From Fremontodendron californicum (lineage: Eukaryota > Streptophyta > Magnoliopsida > Malvales > Malvaceae), in assembly GCA_030761205.1 (NCBI GenBank), contig JAULJL010000032.1:7011134-7075133 (forward strand): a DNA stretch of 64,000 nt, read 5' to 3'. Within the stretch, counting starts at the first letter, position 1. Each line of letters starts with the position of its first letter. Positions 1 to 9,538 of this stretch are shown here, one piece after another. The notes below the pieces were generated by a model. It did not search any database. It saw nothing but the letters and a program-made list of their open reading frames with translations, and was not told the DNA's origin. A program made the translations under genes and the position numbers.

Positions 1-223
1 TTCAATTGAACTTCAAATCTTGATTTTGAAAGTGGGTTGGATTTTTCAGTAGTTGACTTTTTGGGGTTGACTTTTTTCAAGTTTGACTTTTTACGCTCGC
101 CCTCTTAAACTAAGTCTCGGAGTACCACCTGCAAGATGAAAAAGGTCTTTTTACATTCTGAAACATCAATTTAGGAAGAAAACATACCTGTTTTAGTGGT
201 CCGGGCAAAATTAGGTGTCTACA
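1..223 (-). repeat. OGR1 3' LTR (partial, cut by window edge)
   Basis: The minus-strand LTR begins TGTAGACACC at 223 and runs left out of the window. It matches 33046-33263, the start of the OGR1 5' LTR, apart from about a dozen mostly transition differences and an indel in a T run. The identity of the block and the polypurine tract beside it fix the boundary. Confidence 0.9.
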
Positions 224-244
224 GCTGCCTCTCTTTGGCTATTG
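224..244 (-). other. OGR1 polypurine tract
   Basis: On the minus strand a purine run AAAGAGAGG ends a few bases before the 3' LTR. OGR2 has the corresponding tract AAAGAGGGG directly before its LTR at 35482, in the same surrounding sequence. This is the expected plus-strand priming site. Confidence 0.75.
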
Positions 245-467
245 TTGAGAATCAGGAATCAGGCAAAGATAAACAAACAATAATTTTGTACGGTTAGTGA
301 AATCACATGTGAAGGAAAGGGAACGAGTTTCTTTTTCATTTTTCTATCATTTTTTTTGGATAAAGCTGTAAATTGAAGATTTTGTCCTTAAATTGAATTC
401 CCTGACTAATCAAGGCTCGACCCGTCTTAAGGAAACGGGTTCGATTTTAAAAGAAAAAATTACGCTA

Positions 468-822
468 GAAGGTCTTTAGAAAAGTGCTCGAAGATCTTAA
501 AAATGGTGCCTGGAAGTCTTTAAAATTGGTGCCCGAAGGTCTTTAAAACTGTGCTCGAAGGTCTTTAAAACTGGTGCCCGAAGGTCTTTAAAATTGGTGC
601 TCGAAGGTCTTTAAAACTGGTGCCCGAAGGTCTTTAAAACTGGTGCCCGAAGGTCTTTAAAACTGGTGCCCGAATGTCTTTAAAACTGGTGCCCGAAGGT
701 CTTTAAAACTAGTGCCCGAAGGTCTTTAAAACTGGTACCCGAAGGTTTTTAAAACTGGTGCCCGAAGGTCTTTAAAACTGGTGCCCGGAGGTCTTTAAAA
801 TGGTGCCCGGAGGTTTTACCCG
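468..822. repeat. Tandem array of about 15 copies of a 23-bp unit
   Basis: Imperfect head-to-tail copies of a unit close to AAGGTCTTTAAAACTGGTGC plus CCG. Most copies differ by one or two bases, and several central copies are identical. It lies in the OGR1 3' noncoding region, between pol and the 3' LTR, where Ogre-type elements commonly carry tandem repeats. There are no spacers, so it is not a CRISPR array. Confidence 0.9.
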
Positions 823-1110
823 TGATTAAAATACCTTGATGACGGTCTCAAGGCTTGACTCATTTGATAAAACAAAATGAATTCGATTTAAAACAAAAAG
901 AAATACCTCAACAGTGGTCTCAAGGCTCGACTCATTTGATAAAACAGAATGCATTCGATTTAAAACAAAAGGAAATACTAAGAATGATTCTGGGTTTGGT
1001 TCATTTGGAGAAAATAAATTTAACTTGAAAATGAAAGGGACATACCTCGACGGCGGTCTCGGAGCCTAACTCGTTTGAGAAGCAAAACGAGTTCGATTTG
1101 GGGAAGTCCA
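823..1110. repeat. About four diverged copies of a 71-bp unit
   Basis: Degenerate units containing the elements GTCTCAAGGCTCGACTC, TTTGATAAAAC and ATTCGATTTAAAACAAAA. The same unit, in opposite orientation relative to the window, forms the much longer OGR2 array at 34160-35215. It therefore belongs to the 3' region of both Ogre-like elements. Confidence 0.8.
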
Positions 1111-1619
1111 AGCTTTCCTGATTTTTGCACTGTTAGCTAAATGCAATGATGAGAATGACATGCTTTGCAAATGCCTGTATGTTTCCTAATAATGAATGCA
1201 ATCAAATGATTGTGTCATGATTTCTAATCCATGGTTTCTTTGAGATTCACAGATTATCCGACTTCATGACAGAGTCTTCAATTTGTTCATTGATGCCCCA
1301 CTCAAGATATCTTGTCAATCAGTCTCAGTTTCTGACTTAAATTCACATATTTTTTTGACTTTGTGATGGAGTTCCCACCACGTTCACTGTTTTCTTTTCT
1401 TGGTGAACTTTCCAAACCTTTCCCAAGATTTAAATCTATTCCTTAGTAATACTTTCAAATCTTTTTAGTTAAAGATTTTTTATTACTAATCATCATTCAA
1501 TTTAATAACAATCATAATGCATCTAAAAAATGTATAAAAGAAAGCAAAAATTGTCATGAAAAGGATAACAAAAATTTATTGCAAGAAATGTTTCAAAATA
1601 GTAAACATAAATATCAAGG
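1111..1619. other. OGR1 3' noncoding spacer
   Basis: No coding potential seen. Parts resemble the OGR2 stretch at 33940-34130 in reverse, including the CTTCATGACAGAGTCTTCAA and GATGCCCCACT segments, so it is shared 3' untranslated sequence of the Ogre-like pair. Confidence 0.6.
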
Positions 1620-1765
1620 ATATAAGAAACAAATGTAAGTTTATAGGTTGTAGATGTCCCGATGCGGAATATCTTGGACCCCTGATTTTCAAACCATCTG
1701 AAATTTCTTTTGAACGAGCAATTTACTTGGTGACCTCTTGCTTTCGTAGTTACTTTAGACTGAGT
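1620..1765 (+). pseudogene. Antisense copy of the OGR1 pre-RT exon start
   Basis: This plus-strand segment resembles the minus-strand pre-RT segment at about 5930-6021. Both contain GATGCGGAATAT, a serine-glutamate-isoleucine-x-phenylalanine-glutamate-arginine peptide (SEI.FER) and, just upstream, TTATAG followed by a G. It lies inside a 75-codon plus-strand frame (1556-1783) that opens with a basic, lysine-rich stretch. Related Tat elements are known to carry antisense ORFs in their 3' region; whether this is one of them or simply an inverted duplication cannot be decided here. Confidence 0.55.
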
Positions 1766-2587
1766 TGTTCCCCTTTTCTCTGATTGTCAGATACTTTCTC
1801 CCCCTTTACACGAAGCATTTATTCGAACTTTGATTAGTACTTGAGCCGCCCTTTGCAGGTTTTCAACTCAAGTGTCCTCCATTCAATATTAATTCACCCT
1901 TTGCGGGTTTTCGGCTTAAACCTCTCTTTTTACATTCTTTTTTCATTTCCATTTTTTTTTTGTATTCTACCATGCATCTGAGAATTCTAAATGCTTCCAA
2001 AATAAAAATATCAATCCAAAAGATGGAATAAATTTTGAGAATGACTTTTCAAATTAAATATCCATGCTTGATCAAAATGGGCTTTTAAAGCACGTAATGT
2101 AGGCCAAGTTTTAGGTTTAGAAAGAAAGGATGAAATAGGCCCAAAGTGTGTTTATGGGTGATTGGATCAAGGATCATTTCCTGAGGAGAACTCATTCTTG
2201 AAACATTTGTCCCTTTTTGGACTTTCTTTTCTTCTTCTTTTTTTGCTTTGTTGGCTTTCATTTGCCACATTTTTTGACGGCTTTCTTTTTGCCATGATTT
2301 TTGATTATTTTTCCTCGCATTTGTCCTCCAGTGTAGAGGGTGATCCTTGATTAAGGTTTAAAGAAAGAAATAATTCCTAATGCTCAAAGGGGTGACTAAG
2401 GATAATTTCTTCTTATTGAAAGGAATATGAAAGATGGCCATTCATCATATCAAGCATGAATATTTTCTTTGAAAAGCAATTCACAGGGGAGATAGATATA
2501 TAGAATTTCCATTTTTACACTTGGAATCATTCGAATTTCCATGTGCACAGCATCACACATTTTTTTCAAGCATAATACTTCTTCAGT
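1766..2587. other. OGR1 3' noncoding region next to pol
   Basis: Pyrimidine-rich, AT-rich sequence on the plus strand with a repeated CCCTTTGC(A/G)GGTTTTC motif near 1850 and 1898. Short frames here have no recognisable product. I see no gene. Confidence 0.5.
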
Positions 2588-5500
2588 TCATCGGCATTCA
2601 CGGGATTTCTGAAATCCTCCCTGTCCATTCTCGTTAAAATCAATGCTCCTCCAGAAAAAGCTTTTTTTTTTTACCACATAGGGTCCTTCCCAATTCGGAG
2701 CCCATTTTTCTCTCGGGTCCTTCACTATAGGGAGAATTTTCCTCAGTACCAACTCTCCTTCTCGAAACTGTCTAGGATGAACGTTCTTGTTGTGGGCTCG
2801 AATCATTCTTTTTTGATACAACTCCCCATGGCAAATTGTTTTCAATCTTTTCTCCTCGATGAGATTCAACTGTTCATAACGAGCTCTAACCCATTCTGCT
2901 TCCTCTAGGACAACTTCCATCAAAACCCGAAGTGAAGGGATCTCAACTTCAATAGGTAGCATTGCTTCCATCTGGTATACCAAAGAGAACGTCGCTGCCC
3001 CTGTAGATGTGCGGATCGAAGTACGATATGCATGAAGAGCAAAAGGCAAGATCTCATGCCAATCCTTGTATACATTGGTCATCTTCTCAACAATATTCTT
3101 GATGTTTTTATTAGCTGCTTCTACTGCGCCATTCATCTTCGGACTATAAGGTGCCGAATTATGATGTGTGATCTTGAATTGAGTACACACTTCTCTCATC
3201 ATCCTATTGTTCAAATTGAGAGCATTATCCGAAATAATTCTTGCTGGCAACTCGTAAAGGCATATGATTTCTTTCTTAACGAATCTGCATACCACCGACT
3301 TTGTTACATTCGCATATGACGCAGCTTCTACCCACTTTGTGAAATAATCTATGGCCATCAAGATGAAACGATGTCCATTTGAAGCTTTCGGGGTAATAGG
3401 CCCGATCATATCCATTCCCCACATTGAAAAGGGCCATAGTGCAGTCATGACATGTAATGGCGATGGCGACTCATGAATCTTATCTGCATATATCTGGCAT
3501 TTTCGGGAATAACTGATGCAATCTCCTTCCATCGTCAACCAATAGTAACCTGCCCTCATAATCTGTTTAGCAAGCATGTGACCATTAGCATGAGTACCAC
3601 ATGTCCCTTCATGGACCTCTTCTATAATTCTTCGAGCTTTAGCAGATCTGACACATCTCAATAAGACTTGATATTTTTCTTTCTTGTAGAGAATCTCATT
3701 GTCTAGAACAAAACCTATTGGTAGCCTTCTCAGAGTCCTCTTGTCATTCTCTGTTGCTTGTTCTGGATACTGTTGACTCTTGATGTACTGCAAGATATCG
3801 TTATACCAAGGAAGGCCATCTGCTTCTTCTTCAATACTCAGACAGTAGGCAGGAGACTCATATATACTCATGTTTATTGGCACAACTTCAGCCCCTTCAT
3901 TCACTTTAAACATTGATGACAAAGTATCCAGAGCATCTGCCATCCGATTTTCTTCTCGAGAAAAGTAGTTGAAATTCACCTCTTCAAACTCCTCCAATAA
4001 ACTCAGTATGAGTTCTCGATATCGAATTAGTTTTGTATCTCGGGTTTCCCATTCTACTCGTAGCTGGTAAATCAATAAGGCTGAATCTCCGAAAACGTCC
4101 AATACTTTGATCTTTCTATCCACTGCAGCATGAAGGCCCATAGTACATGCTTCATACTCGGCAGTATTGTTTGTACAATCAAAATCGAATTTGGCAGTGA
4201 AAGGATAATAATCTTCTTCTGGGGATATAAGCACTGCACCGATTCCATGCCCCATGGAATTAGATGCGCCATCAAAGTACATTTTCCATACTTTCTTTTT
4301 CAGGGGAATCTCATCTGCTTGCGACACATACATCAAATCTTCATCCGAGAAGTCAAAGATCAACGGCTCATAATCTTCCACTGCCCGACTTGCTAAGAAT
4401 TCAGCCACTGGACTGCCCTTGATAGCTTTTTGACTTACATATATAATGTCGTATTCTGATAATAAAACCTGCCATCTTGCCATCCTCCCTGAAAAAGAAG
4501 GTACTTCCAACATGTACTTGACTGGATCCAGCTTGGCAATCAACCACGTTGTGTGGTACAACATGTACTGTCTGAGTCTTCGAGCAGTCCAAGCTAAGGC
4601 ACAACACAACTTTTCTACCGACGAATATTTCAACTCATAATCTGTGAACTTCTTACTGAGGTAGTAAACTGCCTGTTCTTTCTTTCCAGTCTCATCAAGC
4701 TGCCCCAAAACACAACCCATGGATCTTTCAAATACTGATAAATACAGTATCAATGGTTTATCCGGAATAGGTGGCATTAGTACCGGTGGGTTGGACAGAT
4801 AATGTTTAACCTTTTCAAATGCAATCTGAAAACCTTTATCCCGTTCTCCTGGATCACATTTTCGAAGTAACTTAAATATTGGATCACACTTGTCGGTTAA
4901 CTGAGAAATAAACCGAGCAATGTAATTCAATCTCCCCAAAAAGCCTCTTTCTTCATTTTGAGTATGAGGTGGTGGCAAATTCTGAATAGCCTTCACTTTA
5001 TCTGGGTCAATCTCAATTCCTCTTTTGCTGACGACAAAACCCAACAATTTCCCTAAGGTGACTCCAAACGTGCATTTTGTCAGATTTAGCTTGAGTCTAA
5101 ACTTCCTTAGTCGTTCAAAGAGCCTTTTAAGATTCGCAATATGCTCCTCTTCTCCTTGTGACTTTGCGATCATATCATCAACGTAGACCTCAATTCCCTT
5201 ATGCATCATATCATGAAACAAGGTCACCATAGCTCGTTGGTATGTTGCCCCAGCATTCTTCAACCCAAATGGCATTACCTTATAGCAGAAGGTTCCCCAC
5301 ATTGTAACAAATGTGGTTTTCTCTATATCTTCCGGAGCCATCTTGATCTGATTGTATCCTGAGAGTCCGTCCATGAAAGAAAATAAAGAACTTTTCGTCG
5401 TATTATCCATCAGGGTATCAATATGGGGCAAAGGGAAATTATCTTTAGGGCTGGCCTTGTTCAAATCTCGGTAATCAACGCATATCCACACTTTTCCATC

Positions 5501-6020
5501 CTTCTTTGGTACTGGAACAATATTTGCCACCTATTCTGGATATTTTGCCACCTCTAAGAATCCAACATCAAATTGTTTCTTCACCTCCTCTTTTATCTTT
5601 AACAGCATGTCTGGCCTCATTCTTCTCAACTTTTGCTAAATTGGCTTGCATTTTGGCTTTAAAGGGAGCTTATGAACCACAATATCCAGATCCAACCCTG
5701 GCATGTCTTGGTAAGACCATGCAAATACATCCACATATTCCTGGAGCAAGGCTATCAATTCACCTTTTATTGATGGGGACAATGAAGTCCCGATTTTGAC
5801 TTCCTTTATCTCTTCACCATCTCCCAGATTTATCATTTCCAATAATTCCTTATGAGGAAGTACTTGTTTCTCCTCTTGTTCTATTTTCTTTAATAGATCC
5901 AGAGGTAGACCATAATCCTCAGTATCCTCATTAGCCTCAACATCACCCGTGCAAATAGGTCTTTCAAAATCAATTTCAGAATTGCTGACAGGAAAGTCCT
6001 CATATTCCGCATCCGCACAC
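2588..6020 (-). pseudogene. OGR1 pol: pre-RT, reverse transcriptase, RNase H, archaeal-type RNase H, integrase
   Basis: Replication enzymes of OGR1. Translation from 6020 gives the Tat-type pre-RT motif FAWSYQDMPGLD, then amber stops at 5636-5638 and 5531-5533 in an otherwise continuous frame. The open part from 5530 (980 codons) holds RT with YVDD (residues 116-119), an LTR-type RNase H (about 255-375) and a second RNase H starting MYFDGAS (D420, D482 and D532 fit the acidic set). Integrase follows, with the acidic triad D707, D768 and E804 (D-x35-E). Only one cysteine of the usual C-x2-C zinc pair is visible near residue 678. A run of 11 T at 2662-2672 shifts the frame, so the conserved C-terminal tail continues in another frame to about 2575. 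The upstream end abuts a candidate intron acceptor. Confidence 0.93.
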
Positions 6021-6231
6021 CTATAAATAGGTGGAGAAGAAAAAATATAGGAAAATATATAATGAAAACAAAATAAATAAAAATGAAAGAATATGGACAC
6101 ATTAATATGGATAAAATGCATTGTGCTTGTTATTTATTGAATGAAAATGTTTAAACAAAAAGACCATTACAGAAAAAACTCTTAATATCTCTGGGTAAAG
6201 ATAATTAAGATTGCTTTTTTAAAAGTATTAC
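6021..6231 (-). other. Candidate intron between OGR1 protease and pre-RT exons
   Basis: On the minus strand a 5' GTAATACT lies at 6231, and a pyrimidine/AT-rich stretch ends CTATTTATAG at 6021, giving 211 bases. Read unspliced, the upstream exon hits TAA within the donor. Removing GT..AG joins the upstream frame (..FKSIP) to the downstream pre-RT frame (CADAEYED..) without a shift. Ogre elements are known to have an intron between protease and RT, which supports the call. Splicing itself cannot be seen from DNA. Confidence 0.65.
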
Positions 6232-7476
6232 GTTGGAATAGACTTAAAAACTATGGGCAACTCGGTTGCACTCCAATTGGTTAGTCTGTATCCTGGTGGA
6301 GAAGGTCGCACCATCCAGTTTGCACTATCACTTTCCATTCTTTCTTTCCCGATCATGCAAATCACCATATCTTGAATTTGCCCCCTTTATTCACATGGAA
6401 TTTTTCAAAAGCTTGTTCAATCATTACAAGCACATCCTCTGAATTCTTTTCCCCGAATAGAAAACCAGCAGAGCGAAAGTTGTGAAGGATTGGTGGAAAA
6501 TTCATGGGTTTCCATTCAATATCCATACCCGTGAGATAGGCCATTCTCCTTTGTCTGTTCCTTTCAACCTGTTTCCTCTTCTCATGGGCCTTCGAAAGAT
6601 ACCTAAGCCAAATCGGCCTTTCTTTCCCACTGCTTCCACTGCTCGAGCCATCCCTTGAAGATATTTCCCCAAACCTTTTCCAGCCCTACAGCCTTTTCCC
6701 ATTGTGGTTCTTACTCCCAGTCTTGTGTTCTTGGACAACCTTGGTTTCAGAATTTTTCGTCATTCAGCGACGAAAACTGCGTTTACGAATTCCAAAGACC
6801 GAAAAGAACATTCCCCGGCATCTTCATTGGGCTCAACATAAGGAGATTCAGTAGATGCGGAGGCTATTATGTCTTTTTTCTCCTAATGCAGTGATCAAAC
6901 GGCCTTCCACCATAAATTTCAGCTTTTGGTGGAGAGACAAGGGTACAGCCCCAGCTGAATGTATCCATGGCCTTCCCAACAAACAAATATAAGATGGATT
7001 AATATCCATGACCTAGAAGTTCACCGTATAAGTGCATGGGCCTATCTCTAGAGGAATTTCAATAGTTCCCATAACCTTTCTCCTTGTTCCATCGAAAGCC
7101 CTGACTACTGTGCAAGTCGAAATCATATAAGATATATCCACTGGCAACTTGGATAGGGTTGCTAAGGGCATCACATTTAATGAAGAACCATTGTCCAAAA
7201 GGACCCTTGGTAATATGTGCCCTTTACAAGTGGTAATTATATGGAGAGCTTTCGTTGACCTAATACTATTGGGTGGTATCTCATCATAGCTAAAAAATAT
7301 ATGGTCGTTTGCTGCGATGCTTCACACTAGCCTGTCCAACTTTTCTACTTATATGTTATTAGCCACGTATGCCTCATTCAACACTCTTAACAGGGCATTT
7401 TTGTTTGGCTCTGAATTCAGAAGCAAATATAAGATTGAAATTCTAGCTGGTTGACGTTGAAGTTGTTCAACCACGC
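6232..7476 (-). pseudogene. OGR1 aspartic protease and linker with G-patch-like segment
   Basis: Minus-strand fragments of the protease part of gag-pro. Near 7198 the active-site motif appears as DNGSSLNVMP, followed by a flap-like segment and the LLGRPWIH motif, in the form typical of Tat proteases. Further on is a glycine-rich GKGLGKYLQG segment, as in the linker between Tat protease and RT. The frame is broken several times (pieces at 7013-7198, 6502-6738 and 6362-6544), so it is not functional. The upstream side was cut by the ATH-B insertion after 7481 and resumes at 14547. The downstream end meets the candidate splice donor. Confidence 0.75.
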
Positions 7477-7686
7477 TATACTGATGCACCCAAAAGAGTG
7501 TATCTTATTTAACCTTGCACTAAAAAGATAAATTGTAAGTATAGTAGTTAGCAAGGGTCGAGTCCTCAGGGATTGGGTTTTAGTTTATAAGTTAATAGTT
7601 TAAAACTTAAATTCAAGAACAATAAAAGAAAAGGGGTTTTTTGAAGCCAGATTTAAACTAAAGTAAATAATAAGAATAAGATGCAA

Positions 7687-7825
7687 GGCGGTATAACCAG
7701 CCAATAAAAATATATATACTAAATTAGGCGGTATAACCAGCCAATATATATACTAAATTAGGCGGTATAACCAGCCAATAAAAATAAAACAAAGTTAATA
7801 TACAAATTAGGCGGTATAACCAGCC
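7687..7825 (-). promoter_or_regulatory. Four copies of a short hairpin repeat in the ATH-B LTR
   Basis: GGCGGTATAACCAGCC occurs at 7687, 7727, 7761 and 7810, and again in the other LTR near 12704-12842. The RNA-sense form GGCTGGTTATACCGCC can fold into a six-pair stem with one bulged base and a three-base loop. ATH-A carries three copies just after its primer site. The position in the transcribed leader suggests packaging or dimerisation, which is inference. Confidence 0.7.
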
Positions 7826-8728
7826 AATAAAAATAAATATACTTTTAAAAATAAGCAAACTAGAAAAGTAAGAAAACAAGTAAGTAAGAAGAATCAAATA
7901 TGAAAAATATGGTTAAGGTTTCATTCTCCACCACTAGACATCATTAAGAATCAATTTCAGATCTATCAATATCAACCAACTATCAAAGTTAACAACCGTA
8001 GATAACAACAAGCTCTGTTATCCCAATCTTTCCTTAGTTTGTCGTTAAATAGAACAAGCTCTCTATTTAATCTCTAACCATTAAACAACCTAGAATAAGC
8101 TCTCTAAATTCAATTTAATGGCAGCTTTATGATGAGAAAGATAGGTTGATCTAAGCAACAAACACATAAGCTCGGATTGTTCAACTTAGGTTATGTTCCA
8201 CTTTGCAATTATTGAAAACTTGACCATAATCATTAATCACAAATTGCCACTTATGAATAGGAAATCAGGACAATTACACGGATCAAGACTCCTAAACTAG
8301 CAATAGATAATTATCAAGATCTATCTAGTTGTACACCTAAATAAATCAAGACAACATCATGAACAATTCTTGTAGAAGAACATAAGCAACTTTGATAGAA
8401 AATTAATGATAGATAGAATCTGAAAATCAATCACAAAACATGTCTAGGGCTTTGAAATCACCCTTAACCAAATAGAAGTTTAGCCTAGCATAGGCATTGT
8501 AAACATAAACATAAAATTAAAGAAAATCTAAGAAGAAAATAAAAGAAAGAAAGAAGAAGAGGAAGAATATTAATTATCCAACCTCTTGCTCTCTCTAAAG
8601 AAAAAGAAAACTAGAGAAAAGAAAGAAAACTAGAGAAAAGAAAGAAGAAGAAAACTTAGAGAATTTTATTAAAATGGCTAATATCCTACCTATGTACAAT
8701 ATGATCCCTTACAATCATCCAAGGCCCT

Positions 8729-8737
8729 CTATTTATA
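8729..8737 (-). promoter_or_regulatory. TATA box in the ATH-B 3' LTR
   Basis: Minus-strand TATAAATAG, followed by AGGGCC. The same motif occurs at 13746-13754 in the 5' LTR and in both ATH-A LTRs. It would drive the genomic RNA from the 5' LTR copy. Confidence 0.65.
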
Positions 8738-9524
8738 CACATTTTGGAGGGCTAAATGACAAGAGACAAGCTTTACAAATTTCAAAGGTAGGTATATGAC
8801 GATTTTGATCAGCCAACTTGATGGTCGATTTCGTCAATATTGGAGGCCTGATCTGATCACATGGTCTTCTAGAAAAAGGTTCCCCTATCAGTTACGGAAC
8901 CATAGCCGTTGGAATCAGCTCATTTGCTGATGTGGTTAAGCAGATATGGGCAAAATACGAAAACATGTCAGCACAGATGTCATTACACATCAGCCACCTT
9001 GATGGTCGATTTATTCAATATTGGAGGCCTGATCTGATCACATGGTCTTCTAGACAAAGGTTCCCCTATCAGTTACGGAACCATAGCCGTTGGAATCAGC
9101 TCATTTGCTGATGTGGATAAGAAGATACGGGCATAATACGAAAACATGTCAGCACAGACATCATTGCACATCAGCCAACTTGATGGTCGATTTCGCTAGG
9201 GAAAACGACTCCGTTTTAAGAAGTGTAAAACATGAAAAAGATAGATATGCCTCTTAGCTTTGCATGGCTACAAATTTCAACCTTATTGCTTCAGTGAAAC
9301 TCGAGATATAGCTGATATGGCAAAAGGTGTCGGAACTGAAACTGAACTGGATTTGCCCTTAATTCTAGTAATCTGAAATCACTCAAAGAAACTTGTGAAA
9401 AACACCAAAATACATAAAAATATAAAAGATCATAAACACAATTAGACTAAACAATAATAACTCGTATTTGACACAAAACATTAATAAAACATAACTAAAA
9501 ACTATATAATTATACGAGTTATCA

Positions 9525-9538
9525 CACCCCCACACTTA
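9525..9538 (-). other. ATH-B terminal polypurine tract
   Basis: The minus strand reads CTAAGTGTGGGGGTG directly before the LTR start TGATAACTCG. It is identical in form to the ATH-A tract at 23300-23312. Confidence 0.85.

Larger units (their letters stand above)
7482..9524 (-). repeat. ATH-B 3' LTR (2043 bp)
   Basis: On the minus strand it starts TGATAACTCG at 9524 and ends GTGCATCA at 7482. It is near-identical to 12499-14541; differences are seen only around 8877, 9257 and 9378. The first part (9524 to about 8620) is homologous to the ATH-A LTR. The rest (about 8590 to 7482) is homologous to the ATH-C LTR, except for four hairpin repeats at 7687-7825 that match the ATH-A leader. A TATAAATAG box on the minus strand lies at 8729-8737. 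About 180 bp of U3 is tandemly duplicated (8810-9190). Confidence 0.95.

Noticed and set aside
468..822. Possible CRISPR array
   Set aside because: Units are head to tail with no spacers, in plant retrotransposon sequence.
5506..5799. Plus-strand frame opposite OGR1 pre-RT
   Set aside because: A shadow of the pol frame, which carries clear RT motifs.
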